A stretch of DNA of 64,000 nt from Enterobacter dykesii (GCF_008364625.2 NZ_CP126604.1:3410001-3474000), one strand, 5' to 3'; shown: positions 48,116 through 58,526, counted from the stretch's first letter. Program-made: numbers and translations. Notes: a model not told the origin generated them from the letters alone.

Positions 48116-48652
48116 TTAAAAACCAGGATCCCAATCTACTTCAATGGTTTGAGTAGTGAGATCGACTTTCTTGATAACCTGTCCATCGAGGAACGGAACC
48201 AACCGCTCCTTGATGCCAAATGCATCTTTCAGGTTTGCCTTAATGACGAGAACGTCATTTGACCCGGTTTCCATCATATCGATGACTTTCCCCAGGCTGT
48301 AGCCTTCAGTGGTCACTACCTGGCAACCCATAAGGTCTTTCCAGTAATAGTCGCCCTCTTCCAGCTGTGGCAACTGCGACGAATCCACGACAATTTCACA
48401 ATTAGTCAGCGCATTCGCGGCATCACGATCGTCAACGCCTTTCAGCTTGATGATGATGTCCTGATTGTGGTGACGCCAGCTTTCCAGCTCGACCTCTTCC
48501 CACTTACCGCCTTTCTGGATAAACCAGGGCTGGTAATCAAAAATGCTATCAGCGTCTTCAGTGGAGGAAAACACTCTGAGCCAACCACGGATACCGTAGC
48601 AAGAACCCATTTTTCCCAATACGATCGGTTCAACAGGTGCTTTATTGCTCAT
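48116..48652 (-). CDS. rimM: Ribosome maturation factor RimM
   Basis: This 178-residue assembly factor for the 30S head binds S19. It has the N-terminal RimM domain ([17 protein letters not shown]) and a C-terminal PRC-barrel (about 95-178, [23 protein letters not shown]). I chose ATG 48652 ([13 protein letters not shown]); alternative starts lie one and three codons upstream, and the GGTGG RBS fits the inner ones best. Second gene of the operon. Confidence 0.96.
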   Translation of the reverse strand: MSNKAPVEPIVLGKMGSCYGIRGWLRVFSSTEDADSIFDYQPWFIQKGGKWEEVELESWRHHNQDIIIKLKGVDDRDAANALTNCEIVVDSSQLPQLEEGDYYWKDLMGCQVVTTEGYSLGKVIDMMETGSNDVLVIKANLKDAFGIKERLVPFLDGQVIKKVDLTTQTIEVDWDPGF

Positions 48653-48670
48653 CATGACCACCGTGACAGA

Positions 48671-48919
48671 TTAAGCTGCTTTGTTTGCTGCTTTGATCAG
48701 CGTAGCAACGCGATCGGAAACAGTAGCGCCCTGGCCAACCCAGTGAGCGATACGATCCAGATCCAGACGAGTTTCTTCTTCTGCGCCAGCGGCCAGTGGG
48801 TTGAAGAAACCAACGCGCTCGATGAAGCGACCGTTGCGTGCATTACGGCTGTCAGTCACAACAACCTGGTAGAACGGACGCTTTTTAGCGCCGTGACGAG
48901 CTAAACGAATAGTTACCAT
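48671..48919 (-). CDS. rpsP: 30S ribosomal protein S16
   Basis: The 82-residue S16 starts [23 protein letters not shown] without the initiator, the family signature, and is needed early in 30S assembly. It is the first gene of the rpsP-rimM-trmD-rplS operon with an AGAGGA RBS. The operon promoter must lie between 48920 and the ffh terminator. Confidence 0.98.
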   Translation of the reverse strand: MVTIRLARHGAKKRPFYQVVVTDSRNARNGRFIERVGFFNPLAAGAEEETRLDLDRIAHWVGQGATVSDRVATLIKAANKAA

Positions 48920-48983
48920 AACATCCTCTTGTGTGAATAAAACAACCGGGCCCCATCGAGGAACGGAGCCCGGGTGTCATATT

Positions 48984-49014
48984 AAAAGCCCGAAAATTTT
49001 ACTCATTTTCGGGC
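48984..49014 (-). terminator. ffh terminator
   Basis: On the minus strand GCCCGAAAAT / ATTTTCGGGC (48988-49014) is followed by TTTTAA, just downstream of ffh. Confidence 0.8.
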
Positions 49015-49035
49015 AAAAAGCAATCTCAAAAGCGA

Positions 49036-50397
49036 TTAACGCCCTGGAAAACCGGGTGGCATCATGCCTTTCATGCCGCGCATCATCTTCGCCATGCCGC
49101 CTTTCTTCATTTTCTTCATCATGCGCTGCATGTCGTCGAACTGTTTCAGAAGGCGGTTAACGTCCTGCACCTGCATGCCGCAACCGGCCGCGATGCGGCG
49201 TTTACGGGAACCTTTGATGATGTCCGGGTTAGCGCGCTCTTTAAGGGTCATCGAGTTGATGATCGCCTCCATACGCACCAGCACCTTGTCATCCATCTGC
49301 GCTTTTACGTTGTCAGGGATCTGGCCCATGCCAGGCAGTTTGCCCATCAGGCTGGCCATGCCGCCCATGTTTTTCATCTGGCGCAGCTGCTCAAGGAAAT
49401 CGGTGAGATCGAAACCGTCACCTTTTTTCAGCTTGCTGGCCAGCTTCTCGGCCTGCGCGCGGTCAACCTTGCTCTCGATATCTTCGATCAGCGACAGCAC
49501 GTCGCCCATGCCGAGGATACGGGAGGCAATACGATCCGGGTGGAACGGCTCGAGCGCTTCAGTTTTCTCGCCCACCCCGAGGAACTTAATCGGCTTACCG
49601 GTGATGTGACGAATGGAGAGCGCCGCACCGCCGCGGGCGTCACCGTCCACTTTGGTCAGCACCACGCCGGTTAACGGCAGCGCTTCGTTAAACGCTTTTG
49701 CGGTATTCGCCGCATCCTGACCGGTCATGGCATCGACAACGAACAGGGTCTCTACCGGGTTGATAGAGGCATGCACCTGCTTGATCTCGTCCATCATCGC
49801 TTCGTCAACGTGCAGACGACCGGCGGTATCCACCAGCAGCACGTCGTAGAATTTCAGCTTCGCTTCTTTCAGCGCCGCGTTAACGATGTCGACAGGCTTC
49901 TGCGCCACGTCGGACGGGAAGAAATCTACCCCGACCTGCTCGGCCAGAGTTTCCAGCTGTTTGATCGCCGCCGGGCGATAGACGTCCGCAGAGACCACCA
50001 GCACTTTTTTCTTGTGCTTTTCACGCAGGAATTTACCCAGCTTACCGACGCTGGTCGTTTTACCCGCACCCTGCAGGCCCGCCATCAGCACCACGGCCGG
50101 CGGCTGAGCCGCCAGGTTAAGCACCTGGTTCTCTTCGCCCATCGCCGAAACCAGTTCATTACGAACGATTTTGACGAACTCCTGACCCGGAGTCAGGCTC
50201 TTGTTAACTTCATGACCAACCGCTTTCTCTTTTACGCGGTTGATAAAATCACGAACAACCGGCAACGCGACGTCTGCTTCCAGCAGTGCCATGCGCACTT
50301 CGCGCAGCGTTTCCTTGATGTTCTCTTCAGTAAGGCGTCCGCGGCCGCTGATGTTGCGCAGCGTGCGCGACAAACGATCGGTTAAATTATCAAACAT
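49036..50397 (-). CDS. ffh: Signal recognition particle protein Ffh
   Basis: This 453-residue SRP54 homologue binds 4.5S RNA and signal sequences for co-translational membrane targeting. It has the N domain (1-90), then the G domain with G1 GLQGAGKTTSVGKL (near 106), LLVDTAGRLHVD and TKVDGDARGG. The Met-rich M domain (about 300-453) ends in MKKMKKGGMAKMMRGMKGM. Length equals E. coli Ffh. Confidence 0.98.
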   Translation of the reverse strand: MFDNLTDRLSRTLRNISGRGRLTEENIKETLREVRMALLEADVALPVVRDFINRVKEKAVGHEVNKSLTPGQEFVKIVRNELVSAMGEENQVLNLAAQPPAVVLMAGLQGAGKTTSVGKLGKFLREKHKKKVLVVSADVYRPAAIKQLETLAEQVGVDFFPSDVAQKPVDIVNAALKEAKLKFYDVLLVDTAGRLHVDEAMMDEIKQVHASINPVETLFVVDAMTGQDAANTAKAFNEALPLTGVVLTKVDGDARGGAALSIRHITGKPIKFLGVGEKTEALEPFHPDRIASRILGMGDVLSLIEDIESKVDRAQAEKLASKLKKGDGFDLTDFLEQLRQMKNMGGMASLMGKLPGMGQIPDNVKAQMDDKVLVRMEAIINSMTLKERANPDIIKGSRKRRIAAGCGMQVQDVNRLLKQFDDMQRMMKKMKKGGMAKMMRGMKGMMPPGFPGR

Positions 50398-50563
50398 TGT
50401 CTCTCGCCTGAGTAGAAACGTTGGGCCGCCATGGGCGACACATACACAGAATTTTGCCGGAGTATAACATGAAGGCGCCTTTGTTGTTATGCAACGGTTG
50501 GAGCAGGCGTCACGTAACGTTATACTGCTTCTCTTTCTTATTAAGACAACTGTCGATGCCTAT

Positions 50564-51355
50564 ATGCCTGTTTTCGCACTGATCGCCCTTGTTGCCTACT
50601 CTGTCAGCCTCGCGCTGATCGTTCCCGGCCTGCTGCAAAAAAACAGCGGCTGGCGGCGCATGGCTATTCTTTCCGCGGTAATCGCACTGATTAGCCACGC
50701 GTTTGCGCTGGAATCACGCATCATTCCCGGCGACGGCAGCGTGCAAAACCTGAGCGTCCTCAACGTCGGCTCGCTGGTCAGCCTGATGATCTGTACGGTA
50801 ATGACCATCGTCGCGTCTAAAAATCGCGGCTGGCTGCTGCTGCCGATTGTCTATACCTTCGCGCTGATCAATCTGGCCCTCGCCACCTTTATGCCTAATG
50901 AATTCATTACGCATCTGGAGGCGACGCCGGGGATGCTGGTGCATATCGGCCTGTCGCTCTTTGCCTACGCGACGCTGATCATCGCCGCGCTTTACGCCAT
51001 GCAGCTCGCCTGGATTGACTACCAGCTGAAAAACAAAAAGCTGGCGTTTAACCATGAAATGCCGCCGCTGATGGTCATTGAGCGTAAGATGTTCCACATC
51101 ACCCAGGTGGGCGTGGTGCTGCTGACGCTGACGCTCTGCACGGGCCTGTTTTACATGAAGAACCTGTTCAGCGTGGAGAATATCGATAAAGCGGTGCTCT
51201 CCATCATCGCGTGGTTTGTCTATATTGTCCTGTTATGGGGCCATTATCATGAAGGCTGGCGCGGTCGTCGCGTGGTCTGGTTCAACGTCGCGGGTGCGGG
51301 CATTCTCACGCTTGCCTATTTTGGCAGCCGCTTCATACAGCAATTTGCTGGCTAA
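50564..51355 (+). CDS. ypjD: Inner membrane protein YpjD (cytochrome c assembly family)
   Basis: This is a 263-residue protein with eight predicted membrane segments of the CcmC/CcsA-like family, including LLWGHYHEGWRGRRVVWFN near the C-terminus (conserved His and Trp). Its role is not firmly known; it is adjacent to the corB-type gene in enterobacteria. ATG 50564 (MPVFALIALVAYSVSLALI) matches the E. coli start; the frame is open for 25 codons upstream but not conserved. It is divergent from ffh. Confidence 0.93.
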   Translation: MPVFALIALVAYSVSLALIVPGLLQKNSGWRRMAILSAVIALISHAFALESRIIPGDGSVQNLSVLNVGSLVSLMICTVMTIVASKNRGWLLLPIVYTFALINLALATFMPNEFITHLEATPGMLVHIGLSLFAYATLIIAALYAMQLAWIDYQLKNKKLAFNHEMPPLMVIERKMFHITQVGVVLLTLTLCTGLFYMKNLFSVENIDKAVLSIIAWFVYIVLLWGHYHEGWRGRRVVWFNVAGAGILTLAYFGSRFIQQFAG

Positions 51356-51374
51356 GTAACAAAAGGAGTTCCCC

Positions 51375-52661
51375 CTGGAACACATCTCTACCACCACGCT
51401 GATCGTTATCCTGATCGTCATGGTGGTCATCTCCGCCTATTTCTCCGGCTCGGAAACCGGCATGATGACCTTAAACCGCTACCGGTTACGTCATCGTGCT
51501 AAACAGGGTAACCGTGCCGCCCGTCGCGTTGAAAAACTGCTCCGCAAGCCGGATCGCCTGATAAGCCTGGTGCTCATCGGCAACAACCTTGTCAACATTC
51601 TTGCCTCCGCCCTCGGCACTATTGTCGGGATGCGCCTGTACGGCAACGCCGGGGTGGCGATTGCTACCGGCGTGCTGACGTTCGTGGTGCTGGTGTTTGC
51701 CGAAGTGCTGCCGAAAACCATCGCCGCGCTTTACCCTGAGAAAGTCGCCTACCCGAGCAGCTTCCTGCTGGCACCGCTGCAGATCCTGATGATGCCCCTG
51801 GTCTGGCTGCTGAACATGGTGACGCGCGTCCTGATGCGGATGGTGGGAATCAAAGCCGATGTCACCATCAGCAGCGCGCTCAGCAAAGAGGAGCTGCGCA
51901 CCATCGTGAATGAATCCCGCTCGCAGATCTCCCGACGCAATCAGGACATGCTCCTGTCGGTGCTGGATCTGGAAAAGGTGAGCGTGAACGATATCATGGT
52001 GCCGCGTAACGAAATCGTCGGTATCGACATCAATGACGACTGGAAAGCCATCGTCCGCCAGCTGACGCACTCCCCACACGGACGCATTGTGCTCTATCGC
52101 GACTCGCTTGATGACGCCATCAGCATGCTGCGCGTGCGCGAAGCCTACCGTCTGATGACCGAGAAAAAAGAGTTCACCAAAGAGGTGATGCTGCGCGCCG
52201 CCGACGAGATTTACTACGTGCCGGAAGGAACCCCGCTCAGCACGCAGCTGGTGAAATTCCAGCGAAACAAGAAGAAGGTCGGCCTGGTGGTGAATGAGTA
52301 CGGCGACATTCAGGGGCTGGTGACGGTCGAAGATATTCTGGAAGAGATTGTCGGAGACTTTACCACGTCAATGTCGCCTTCCCTCGCGGAAGAGGTCACC
52401 CCGCAAAACGACGGCTCGGTGCTGATTGACGGTAGCGCGAACATTCGTGAACTCAACAAAGCCTTTAACTGGCATTTGCCGGAAGATGAGGCTCGGACCA
52501 TTAACGGGATGATTCTGGAAGCGCTGGAAGAGATCCCGGCGGCGGGCACGCGGGTGCGCATTGAGCAGTACGATATTGATATCCTGGACGTGCAGGACAA
52601 CATGATTAAGCAGGTGAAAGTCCTGCCCGTTAAACCCCTGCGCGAAAGCATCGCGGAGTAA
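51375..52661 (+). CDS. corB: CBS/CorC_HlyC transporter CorB (YfjD), probable CTG start
   Basis: This 428-residue CNNM/CorB-family inner-membrane protein is implicated in Mg/Co resistance. Domains: DUF21 membrane domain (about 5-185, SAYFSGSETGMMTLNRYRLR), tandem CBS domains (about 205-330, NDIMVPRNEIVGIDI; GLVVNEYGDIQGLVTVEDIL) and a C-terminal CorC_HlyC domain. The E. coli protein begins MEHISTTTLI. Here the same residues follow CTG 51375, which lies 6 nt after AGGAG. The first ATG is 15 codons later (51420) and would cut the first membrane segment. Confidence 0.9.
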   Translation: MEHISTTTLIVILIVMVVISAYFSGSETGMMTLNRYRLRHRAKQGNRAARRVEKLLRKPDRLISLVLIGNNLVNILASALGTIVGMRLYGNAGVAIATGVLTFVVLVFAEVLPKTIAALYPEKVAYPSSFLLAPLQILMMPLVWLLNMVTRVLMRMVGIKADVTISSALSKEELRTIVNESRSQISRRNQDMLLSVLDLEKVSVNDIMVPRNEIVGIDINDDWKAIVRQLTHSPHGRIVLYRDSLDDAISMLRVREAYRLMTEKKEFTKEVMLRAADEIYYVPEGTPLSTQLVKFQRNKKKVGLVVNEYGDIQGLVTVEDILEEIVGDFTTSMSPSLAEEVTPQNDGSVLIDGSANIRELNKAFNWHLPEDEARTINGMILEALEEIPAAGTRVRIEQYDIDILDVQDNMIKQVKVLPVKPLRESIAE

Positions 52662-52665
52662 GGCT

Positions 52666-52702
52666 GTAGGCCGGGTGAGGCGAACGCCGCCACCCGGCAC
52701 TA
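52666..52702. repeat. REP (palindromic unit) element
   Basis: The imperfect inverted repeat beginning GTAGGCCGGGTGAGGCG and ending CGCCACCCGGCAC lies between convergent corB and grpE. It has the form of an enterobacterial REP unit, which commonly stabilises upstream mRNA at such sites. Confidence 0.8.
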
Positions 52703-52713
52703 CGGATAGCGAA

Positions 52714-53307
52714 TTACGCTTTCGCTTTCGCCACGGTCACCATCGCCGCGCGAATGGTACGCCCGTTCAGAGTGTAACCTTTCTGCATCACGCCCAGCAC
52801 CTTACCGGCTTCCACCTCTTCGGACTCCACCATTGCAATCGCCTGGTGAACGTTTGGATCCAGCGGAACGTCGGTATCGGCAATCACTTCCACGCCAAAC
52901 TTACGCACCACGTCGAGCATGGACTTCAGCGTCAGTTCGATACCTTCGATCATCGCCGCGTTGTCCGGATTCGCTTTGTCAGCCACTTCCAGCGCGCGGT
53001 CGAGGCTATCGATTACCGGCAGCAGTTCGTTGACGAATTTCTCCAGCGCAAATTTATGCGCCTTCTCAACGTCCTGCTCGGTACGGCGACGCAGGTTTTC
53101 CATTTCCGCCTTGATGCGCAGAACACCATCGCGTTCGCGATTCTGCGCTTCTACCAGCTGGGCTTCCAGATTCGCAATTTTTTCATCGCGCGGGTCCACC
53201 TGCTCAGCAGACGCGTCTGGCTCTACAGCCTCAACTTCATCGTGCTGTTCCGTGATAATTTCTTCAGGGGCTTGCCCCTCAGGCGTTTTCTGTTCTTTAC
53301 TACTCAT
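52714..53307 (-). CDS. grpE: Nucleotide exchange factor GrpE
   Basis: The 197-residue GrpE releases ADP from DnaK. It has an acidic disordered N-terminus (1-35), a long paired helix (about 40-135, coiled coil) and a C-terminal beta domain ([40 protein letters not shown]). ATG 53307 ([16 protein letters not shown]) gives the E. coli length. A near-consensus sigma-32 promoter lies upstream. Confidence 0.98.
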   Translation of the reverse strand: MSSKEQKTPEGQAPEEIITEQHDEVEAVEPDASAEQVDPRDEKIANLEAQLVEAQNRERDGVLRIKAEMENLRRRTEQDVEKAHKFALEKFVNELLPVIDSLDRALEVADKANPDNAAMIEGIELTLKSMLDVVRKFGVEVIADTDVPLDPNVHQAIAMVESEEVEAGKVLGVMQKGYTLNGRTIRAAMVTVAKAKA

Positions 53308-53352
53308 GAATTTCTCCGCGTTTTTCTGCATTCATCTCGCTAACTTCGCTTA

Positions 53353-53380
53353 TTATGGGGATCAGTTTCCGGGATTCAAG
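53353..53380 (-). promoter_or_regulatory. Sigma-32 heat-shock promoter of grpE
   Basis: On the minus strand, CTTGAA (53375-53380) is separated by 14 nt from CCCCATAA (53353-53360), an almost perfect sigma-32 promoter. It lies about 46 nt upstream of the grpE start and overlaps the upstream region of divergent nadK. Confidence 0.85.
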
Positions 53381-53429
53381 GGAACAAGACAGATTGTCAT
53401 CATTCATCAGGCACAAGGACCTCCAGAAA

Positions 53430-54308
53430 ATGAATAATCATTTCAGGTGTATTGGGATCGTCGGGCATCCGCGTCACCCTACCGCACTAACGACACATGA
53501 AATGTTGTATCGCTGGTTGTGTAGCAAAGGCTATGAAGTGATGGTCGAGCAGCAGATTGCGCAGGAGCTGCAGCTGAAAAGCGTCAAAACCGGCACGCTG
53601 GCGGAAATTGGCCAACAGGCCGATCTCGCCGTGGTGGTGGGCGGCGACGGCAACATGCTCGGCGCGGCCCGCACGCTGGCGCGTTATGACATCAAGGTCA
53701 TCGGCATTAACCGTGGCAATCTCGGTTTTTTAACCGATCTCGACCCGGACAATGCCCAGCAGCAGCTGGCTGACGTGCTGGAAGGCCACTATATCAGCGA
53801 AAAACGCTTTTTACTGGAAGCGCAGGTGTGCCAGCAGGACTGCCAGAAGCGCATCAGCACCGCGATTAACGAGGTCGTGCTTCATCCCGGAAAAGTGGCG
53901 CACATGATCGAGTTCGAAGTTTATATCGACGAAATTTTTGCCTTCTCCCAGCGTTCTGACGGGCTGATTATCTCCACCCCAACCGGCTCAACCGCCTACT
54001 CGCTTTCTGCCGGCGGCCCGATACTGACGCCTTCGCTGGATGCCATTACCCTGGTGCCAATGTTCCCGCACACGCTCTCCGCCCGCCCGCTGGTCATCAA
54101 CGGCGACAGCACGATACGCCTGCGCTTCTCTCACCGCCGTAACGACCTGGAGATCAGCTGCGACAGCCAGATAGCGCTGCCGATCCAGGAAGGTGAAGAT
54201 GTCCTTATTCGTCGGTGTGATTACCACCTTAATCTGATTCACCCGAAAGATTACAGCTATTTCAACACATTAAGCTCGAAGCTTGGCTGGTCAAAAAAAT
54301 TGTTCTGA
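53430..54308 (+). CDS. nadK: NAD kinase
   Basis: This 292-residue cytoplasmic enzyme phosphorylates NAD to NADP. The catalytic motif [13 protein letters not shown] (about 70-82) and the glycine-rich [23 protein letters not shown] (split by me here as two adjacent motifs) are intact. ATG 53430 ([16 protein letters not shown]) gives the E. coli length. The gene is divergent from grpE and upstream of recN. Confidence 0.98.
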   Translation: MNNHFRCIGIVGHPRHPTALTTHEMLYRWLCSKGYEVMVEQQIAQELQLKSVKTGTLAEIGQQADLAVVVGGDGNMLGAARTLARYDIKVIGINRGNLGFLTDLDPDNAQQQLADVLEGHYISEKRFLLEAQVCQQDCQKRISTAINEVVLHPGKVAHMIEFEVYIDEIFAFSQRSDGLIISTPTGSTAYSLSAGGPILTPSLDAITLVPMFPHTLSARPLVINGDSTIRLRFSHRRNDLEISCDSQIALPIQEGEDVLIRRCDYHLNLIHPKDYSYFNTLSSKLGWSKKLF

Positions 54309-54327
54309 TTTTGCATCCAGTACTTTA

Positions 54328-54365
54328 CTGTATAAAAAACCAGTTTATACTGTATGAAAACACAG
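54328..54365 (+). promoter_or_regulatory. Two LexA (SOS) boxes upstream of recN
   Basis: CTGT-N8-CCAG (54328-54343) and CTGT-N8-ACAG (54350-54365) flank a TATACT -10-like hexamer. The second box fits the LexA consensus fully. Tandem SOS boxes are the known arrangement at recN and imply strong LexA repression and damage induction. Confidence 0.85.
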
Positions 54366-54393
54366 TTATGGTTTTTCATACAGGAAAACAATT

Positions 54394-56055
54394 ATGCTGG
54401 CACAACTGACCATCAGCAACTTTGCCATTGTTCGTGAGCTTGAGATCGATTTCCACAGCGGCATGACGGCGATCACCGGGGAAACCGGTGCAGGTAAATC
54501 CATTGCCATTGATGCCCTCGGCTTGTGCCTAGGCGGCCGCGCAGAGGGCGACATGGTGCGCATGGGCGCAAACCGTGCCGACCTGTGCGCCCGCTTCTCC
54601 CTGAAAGACACCCCTGCCGCCCAGCGCTGGCTGGAACAGAACCAGCTTGAGGATGGACGTGAGTGTTTACTTCGCCGCGTGATCAGCAGCGACGGTCGTT
54701 CACGTGGCTTTATCAACGGCACGGCAGTTCCGCTCTCCCAGCTTCGCGAACTCGGCCAGCTGCTTATCCAGATCCACGGCCAGCACGCGCATCAGCAACT
54801 CGTCAAACCAGAACAGCAGAAAGCGCTGCTCGATGGCTATGCGGGTGAGTACGCGCTTACTCAGCTTATGGCGGAGCACTATCGCCAGTGGCATCAGAGC
54901 TGCCGTGAACTTGCCCAGCACCAGCAGCAAAGCCAGGAGCGCGCTGCACGTGCGGAGCTGCTGGCGTACCAGCTTAAAGAGCTGAACGAATTCAACCCGC
55001 AGCCGGGTGAGTTTGAGCAAATCGACGAAGAGTACAAACGTCTGGCGAACAGCGGTCACCTGCTCTCAACCAGCCAGAATGCGCTCAACCTGCTTGCGGA
55101 TGGCGAAGACGTGAACCTGCAGAGCCAGCTGTATAACGTCCGCCAGCTGATTACCGAACTGGTCGGCATGGACAGCAAGCTTTCTGGCGTCCTGGATATG
55201 CTGGAAGAAGCGGCCATTCAGATCTCCGAAGCCAGTGACGAACTGCGCCACTACTGTGAACGTCTGGATCTCGACCCGAACCGTCTGTTTGAGCTGGAGC
55301 AGCGTATCTCCCGTCAGATTTCACTGGCGCGCAAGCACCACGTCGCTCCGGAAGAGCTGCCGGGCTACTATCAGTCTCTGCTGGAAGAACAGCAGCAGCT
55401 TGACGATCAGGCCGACTCGCAGGAAACCCTCTCTCTGGCGGTGAATCTGCACCATGAACAGGCGCTGGCGACAGCGCAAAAGCTGCATGAAATCCGTCAG
55501 CATTACGCCCAGGAGCTAAGCCAGCACATCACCGACAGCATGCACACGCTGGCGATGCCGCACGGCGTCTTCACCATTGATGTTCGCTTTGAAGAGAACC
55601 ACCTGACGGCAGAAGGGGCGGACCGCATCGAGTTCCGCGTCACAACCAACCCGGGGCAGCCGCTGCAGGCTATCTCCAAAGTGGCCTCCGGCGGTGAACT
55701 TTCGCGTATTGCGCTGGCGATTCAGGTGATCACCGCGCGTAAAATGGAAACCCCGGCGCTGATTTTCGATGAAGTGGATGTCGGCATCAGCGGCCCAACG
55801 GCGGCAGTAGTGGGCAAACTGCTGCGCCAGCTAGGTGAATCAACGCAGGTAATGTGTGTCACCCACCTGCCGCAGGTCGCGGGCTGTGGTCATCATCACT
55901 TTATCGTCAGCAAAGAAACCGACGGAGAAATGACCGAAACGCATATGAAGCCATTGGATAAACGCGCGCGTCTGCAGGAGCTGGCACGCCTGCTCGGCGG
56001 CAGCGAAGTCACGCGTAACACGCTCGCGAACGCGAAAGAACTGCTGGCGGCATAA
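54394..56055 (+). CDS. recN: DNA repair protein RecN
   Basis: This 553-residue SMC-like ATPase acts in double-strand-break repair. It has Walker [15 protein letters not shown] near residue 30, a long central coiled coil (about 150-380) and a C-terminal signature [17 protein letters not shown]. Walker [16 protein letters not shown] follows. Two LexA boxes upstream show SOS control. Length equals E. coli RecN. Confidence 0.98.
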   Translation: MLAQLTISNFAIVRELEIDFHSGMTAITGETGAGKSIAIDALGLCLGGRAEGDMVRMGANRADLCARFSLKDTPAAQRWLEQNQLEDGRECLLRRVISSDGRSRGFINGTAVPLSQLRELGQLLIQIHGQHAHQQLVKPEQQKALLDGYAGEYALTQLMAEHYRQWHQSCRELAQHQQQSQERAARAELLAYQLKELNEFNPQPGEFEQIDEEYKRLANSGHLLSTSQNALNLLADGEDVNLQSQLYNVRQLITELVGMDSKLSGVLDMLEEAAIQISEASDELRHYCERLDLDPNRLFELEQRISRQISLARKHHVAPEELPGYYQSLLEEQQQLDDQADSQETLSLAVNLHHEQALATAQKLHEIRQHYAQELSQHITDSMHTLAMPHGVFTIDVRFEENHLTAEGADRIEFRVTTNPGQPLQAISKVASGGELSRIALAIQVITARKMETPALIFDEVDVGISGPTAAVVGKLLRQLGESTQVMCVTHLPQVAGCGHHHFIVSKETDGEMTETHMKPLDKRARLQELARLLGGSEVTRNTLANAKELLAA

Positions 56056-56193
56056 ACTTTTTCGGGATCTCAGGGTCATACAGAACAACAAAAACGCCGC
56101 CAGACCGGTTTCAAAGTGGGGCAAGGTCTATTATCATCGGCATATTACATATGAGCCGCGTTCTGCTCGGGCCCGAAAAGGAATCAAATCACT

Positions 56194-56532
56194 ATGCGTT
56201 GTAAAATGCTGACCGCTGCCGCAGCGGTTCTTCTGATGTTGACCGCAGGCTGTTCCACTCTGGAGAAAGTGGTTTACCGTCCTGACATCAACCAGGGGAA
56301 CTACCTTACCCCTAACGATGTGTCCAAAATCCGTGTGGGGATGACACAACAGCAGGTCGCTTATGCACTGGGAACCCCGATGATGTCCGATCCGTTCGGC
56401 ACTAACACCTGGTTCTATGTATTCCGTCAGAAGCCGGGCCACGAAGATGCGACCCAGCAGACCCTGACGCTGACCTTTAGCAGCGCCGGTGTGTTGACCA
56501 ACATCGACAACAAGCCTGCCCTGACCAAATAA
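56194..56532 (+). CDS. bamE: Outer membrane assembly lipoprotein BamE
   Basis: This 112-residue lipoprotein (SmpA) of the BAM complex has signal [20 protein letters not shown] with the lipidated Cys at 20. The SmpA/OmlA domain has [19 protein letters not shown] and the [12 protein letters not shown] strand. It stabilises the BamC-D-E module at the outer membrane. A clear terminator follows. Confidence 0.97.
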   Translation: MRCKMLTAAAAVLLMLTAGCSTLEKVVYRPDINQGNYLTPNDVSKIRVGMTQQQVAYALGTPMMSDPFGTNTWFYVFRQKPGHEDATQQTLTLTFSSAGVLTNIDNKPALTK

Positions 56533-56550
56533 TCAGAAGTCAGAAATGCA

Positions 56551-56578
56551 AAAAGGTGCTCATTGAGCACCTTTTTTG
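56551..56578 (+). terminator. bamE terminator
   Basis: The stem AAGGTGCTC-N3-GAGCACCTT (within 56553-56573) is followed by a T run. Confidence 0.9.
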
Positions 56579-56640
56579 TATCTGAACTCTTGCGCAGAAT
56601 CGTAGCCCCGGTAAGCGCAGCGCCACCGGTGGAGGAAGAG

Positions 56641-56928
56641 CTACTTAGCCGATTTCTCCGCACGCTGACGTCGCAGCTCTTTCGGGTCGGCAATCAGCGG
56701 ACGATAAATCTCCACCCGGTCGCCCTCTTTCAGCACATCACCCAGCTTCACCGGACGGCTATAAATCCCGACCTTATTTTTTGCCAGGTCTATATCGCTG
56801 CGAAGTTCGAGGATGCCGGAAGCGCGGATAGCCGCCTCAACGGTTGCCCCCTCTTCCAGCATTACGCGCTGCAGATACTGCTTCTCCGGCAGCGCGTACA
56901 CCACTTCTACAGCAATCTTATGCGACAC
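56641..56928 (-). CDS. rnfH: RnfH-family ubiquitin-fold protein
   Basis: This is a 95-residue beta-grasp protein of the RnfH/YfjF (UPF0125) family, with [31 protein letters not shown] and [22 protein letters not shown]. It is probably the RatB partner gene next to RatA; its biochemical role is unclear. The start is GTG 56928, 6 nt after AAGAGG and within the end of ratA, so translation is coupled. ATG starts further upstream would lie deep in ratA. Confidence 0.9.
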   Translation of the reverse strand: MSHKIAVEVVYALPEKQYLQRVMLEEGATVEAAIRASGILELRSDIDLAKNKVGIYSRPVKLGDVLKEGDRVEIYRPLIADPKELRRQRAEKSAK

Positions 56929-57355
56929 TGTAAACCTCTTTGGCGCGGGTGGTGAACGCCTGAACCATATTCGAAGCCAGCTCTTTAAAGATGCGGCCAA
57001 ACGCCAGCTCAATCAGCTTATTGGTAAATTCAAAGTCCAACTGGAACTCGATGCGACAGGCGTCAGCGCTCAGCGGCGTAAACTTCCAGCCCCCCATCAG
57101 GGTTTTAAACGGACCATCCACCAGATGCATCAAAATACTCTGATTGCTGGTCAGCGTATTGCGGGTGGTGAACGTCTTGCTGATCCCCGCTTTGGAGACA
57201 TCCACCGCCGCGGTCATCTGCGTCGGGCCGGACTCCAGAACGCGGCTCCCGGTGCATCCCGGAATAAATTCTGGATAAGACTGAACGTCGTTCACTAACT
57301 GATACATTTGTTCCGCGCTGTAAGGCACAAGCGCAGTACGGCTAATCTGAGGCAT
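56918..57355 (-). CDS. ratA: Ribosome association toxin RatA (START-like)
   Basis: This 145-residue protein has a START/SRPBCC fold ([59 protein letters not shown]). RatA is reported to bind 50S subunits and block 70S formation; the family is also related to the COQ10 ubiquinone-binding proteins. I chose ATG 57355, where the conserved fold starts; an in-frame ATG at 57394 with its own RBS adds 13 residues. It is divergent from smpB. Confidence 0.9.
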   Translation of the reverse strand: MPQISRTALVPYSAEQMYQLVNDVQSYPEFIPGCTGSRVLESGPTQMTAAVDVSKAGISKTFTTRNTLTSNQSILMHLVDGPFKTLMGGWKFTPLSADACRIEFQLDFEFTNKLIELAFGRIFKELASNMVQAFTTRAKEVYSVA

Positions 57356-57511
57356 AGCATTTCCCATGGTCACACAACGGACAAATAATAACATTTATCA
57401 CCTGTTAAAAAAACGCTAAGCCTCATCTCGTGCTAAGATAGCGCGTTAGACCTCACAGGACGCAATGAGGTGACTTTTTGAAATCAGATTACCGACGGCT
57501 TTACGACACTT

Positions 57512-57994
57512 ATGACGAAGAAAAAAGCACATAAACCAGGCTCGGCGACCATTGCGCTCAACAAGCGTGCTCGCCACGAGTATTTCATTGAAGAAGAATT
57601 CGAAGCTGGCCTTGCATTGCAGGGCTGGGAAGTAAAATCGCTGCGCGCCGGGAAAGCCAACATTGGCGATAGCTACGTGATCCTGAAAGATGGCGAAGCC
57701 TTCCTGTTCGGCGCGAACTTTACGCCGCTGACCGTCGCCTCCTCACACTACGTGTGTGACCCAACGCGCACCCGCAAGCTGCTGCTGAACAAGCGTGAGC
57801 TGGAATCCCTCTACGGACGCATCAACCGTGAAGGTTTCACCGTGGTCGCTCTGTCGCTGTACTGGAAAAACGCCTGGTGCAAAGTGAAAGTTGGCGTTGC
57901 GAAGGGTAAAAAACAGCACGACAAACGAACCGATCTGAAAGAGCGCGAGTGGCAGTTGGACAAAGCACGCATTATGAAAAACGCAGGACGTTGA
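57512..57994 (+). CDS. smpB: SsrA-binding protein SmpB
   Basis: The 160-residue SmpB binds tmRNA and delivers it to stalled ribosomes. It has an OB-like core ([39 protein letters not shown]) and the C-terminal tail [17 protein letters not shown], which enters the mRNA channel. It lies just upstream of ssrA, its RNA partner, the standard enterobacterial order. Confidence 0.98.
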   Translation: MTKKKAHKPGSATIALNKRARHEYFIEEEFEAGLALQGWEVKSLRAGKANIGDSYVILKDGEAFLFGANFTPLTVASSHYVCDPTRTRKLLLNKRELESLYGRINREGFTVVALSLYWKNAWCKVKVGVAKGKKQHDKRTDLKEREWQLDKARIMKNAGR

Positions 57995-58062
57995 TTCTGC
58001 ACACTTATTGTACTATTCAATAAGTTAGCGTTCCGGGCTGGTATCCAGGAAGTGAAATCTGG

Positions 58063-58068
58063 TATACT
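58063..58068 (+). promoter_or_regulatory. ssrA promoter -10 element
   Basis: TATACT, about 15 nt upstream of the mature tmRNA 5' end, matches the -10 region recalled for E. coli ssrA. The -35 is not clear. Confidence 0.6.
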
Positions 58069-58082
58069 TACCTCACACTATT

Positions 58083-58446
58083 GGGGCTGATTCTGGATTC
58101 GACGGGATTTGCGAAACCCAAGGTGCATGCCGAGGGGCGGTTTGCCTCGTTAAAAGCCGCAAAAAAATAGTCGCAAACGACGAAAACTACGCTTTAGCAG
58201 CTTAATAACCTGCTCTGAGCCCTCTCTCCCTAGCTTCCGCTCTTAAGACGGGGATCAAAGAGAGGTCAAACCCAAAAGAGATCGCGTGGAAGCCCTGCCT
58301 GGGGTTGAAGCGTTAAAACTAATCAGGCTAGTTCGTTAGTGGCGTGTCTGTCCGCAGCTGGCGTGCGAATGTAAAGACAAACTAAGCATGTAGTACCGAG
58401 GATGTAGAAATTTCGGACGCGGGTTCAACTCCCGCCAGCTCCACCA
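58083..58446 (+). ncRNA. ssrA: Transfer-messenger RNA (tmRNA)
   Basis: This 364-nt tmRNA starts GGGGCTGATTCTGGATTCGA and ends with the tRNA-Ala-like T arm GGTTCAACTCCCGCC and CCACCA. The tag frame at 58173-58205 encodes ANDENYALAA then TAA, so the full tag is AANDENYALAA including the alanine charged on the RNA. It rescues stalled ribosomes with SmpB. Its 3' end is the attachment site of the element that begins downstream. Confidence 0.98.
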
Positions 58447-58490
58447 AAATTCTCCATCGGTGATTACCAGAGTCATCCGATGAAGTCCTA

Positions 58491-58526
58491 AGAGCCCGCA
58501 CGGCGCAAGCCCTGCGGGCTTTTTTG
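58491..58526 (+). terminator. Terminator downstream of ssrA
   Basis: The stem AGCCCGCA / TGCGGGCT (58493-58500 and 58513-58520) is followed by six Ts. The sequence between the ssrA CCA end and this hairpin resembles that of E. coli CP4-57 attL as recalled. Confidence 0.85.
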
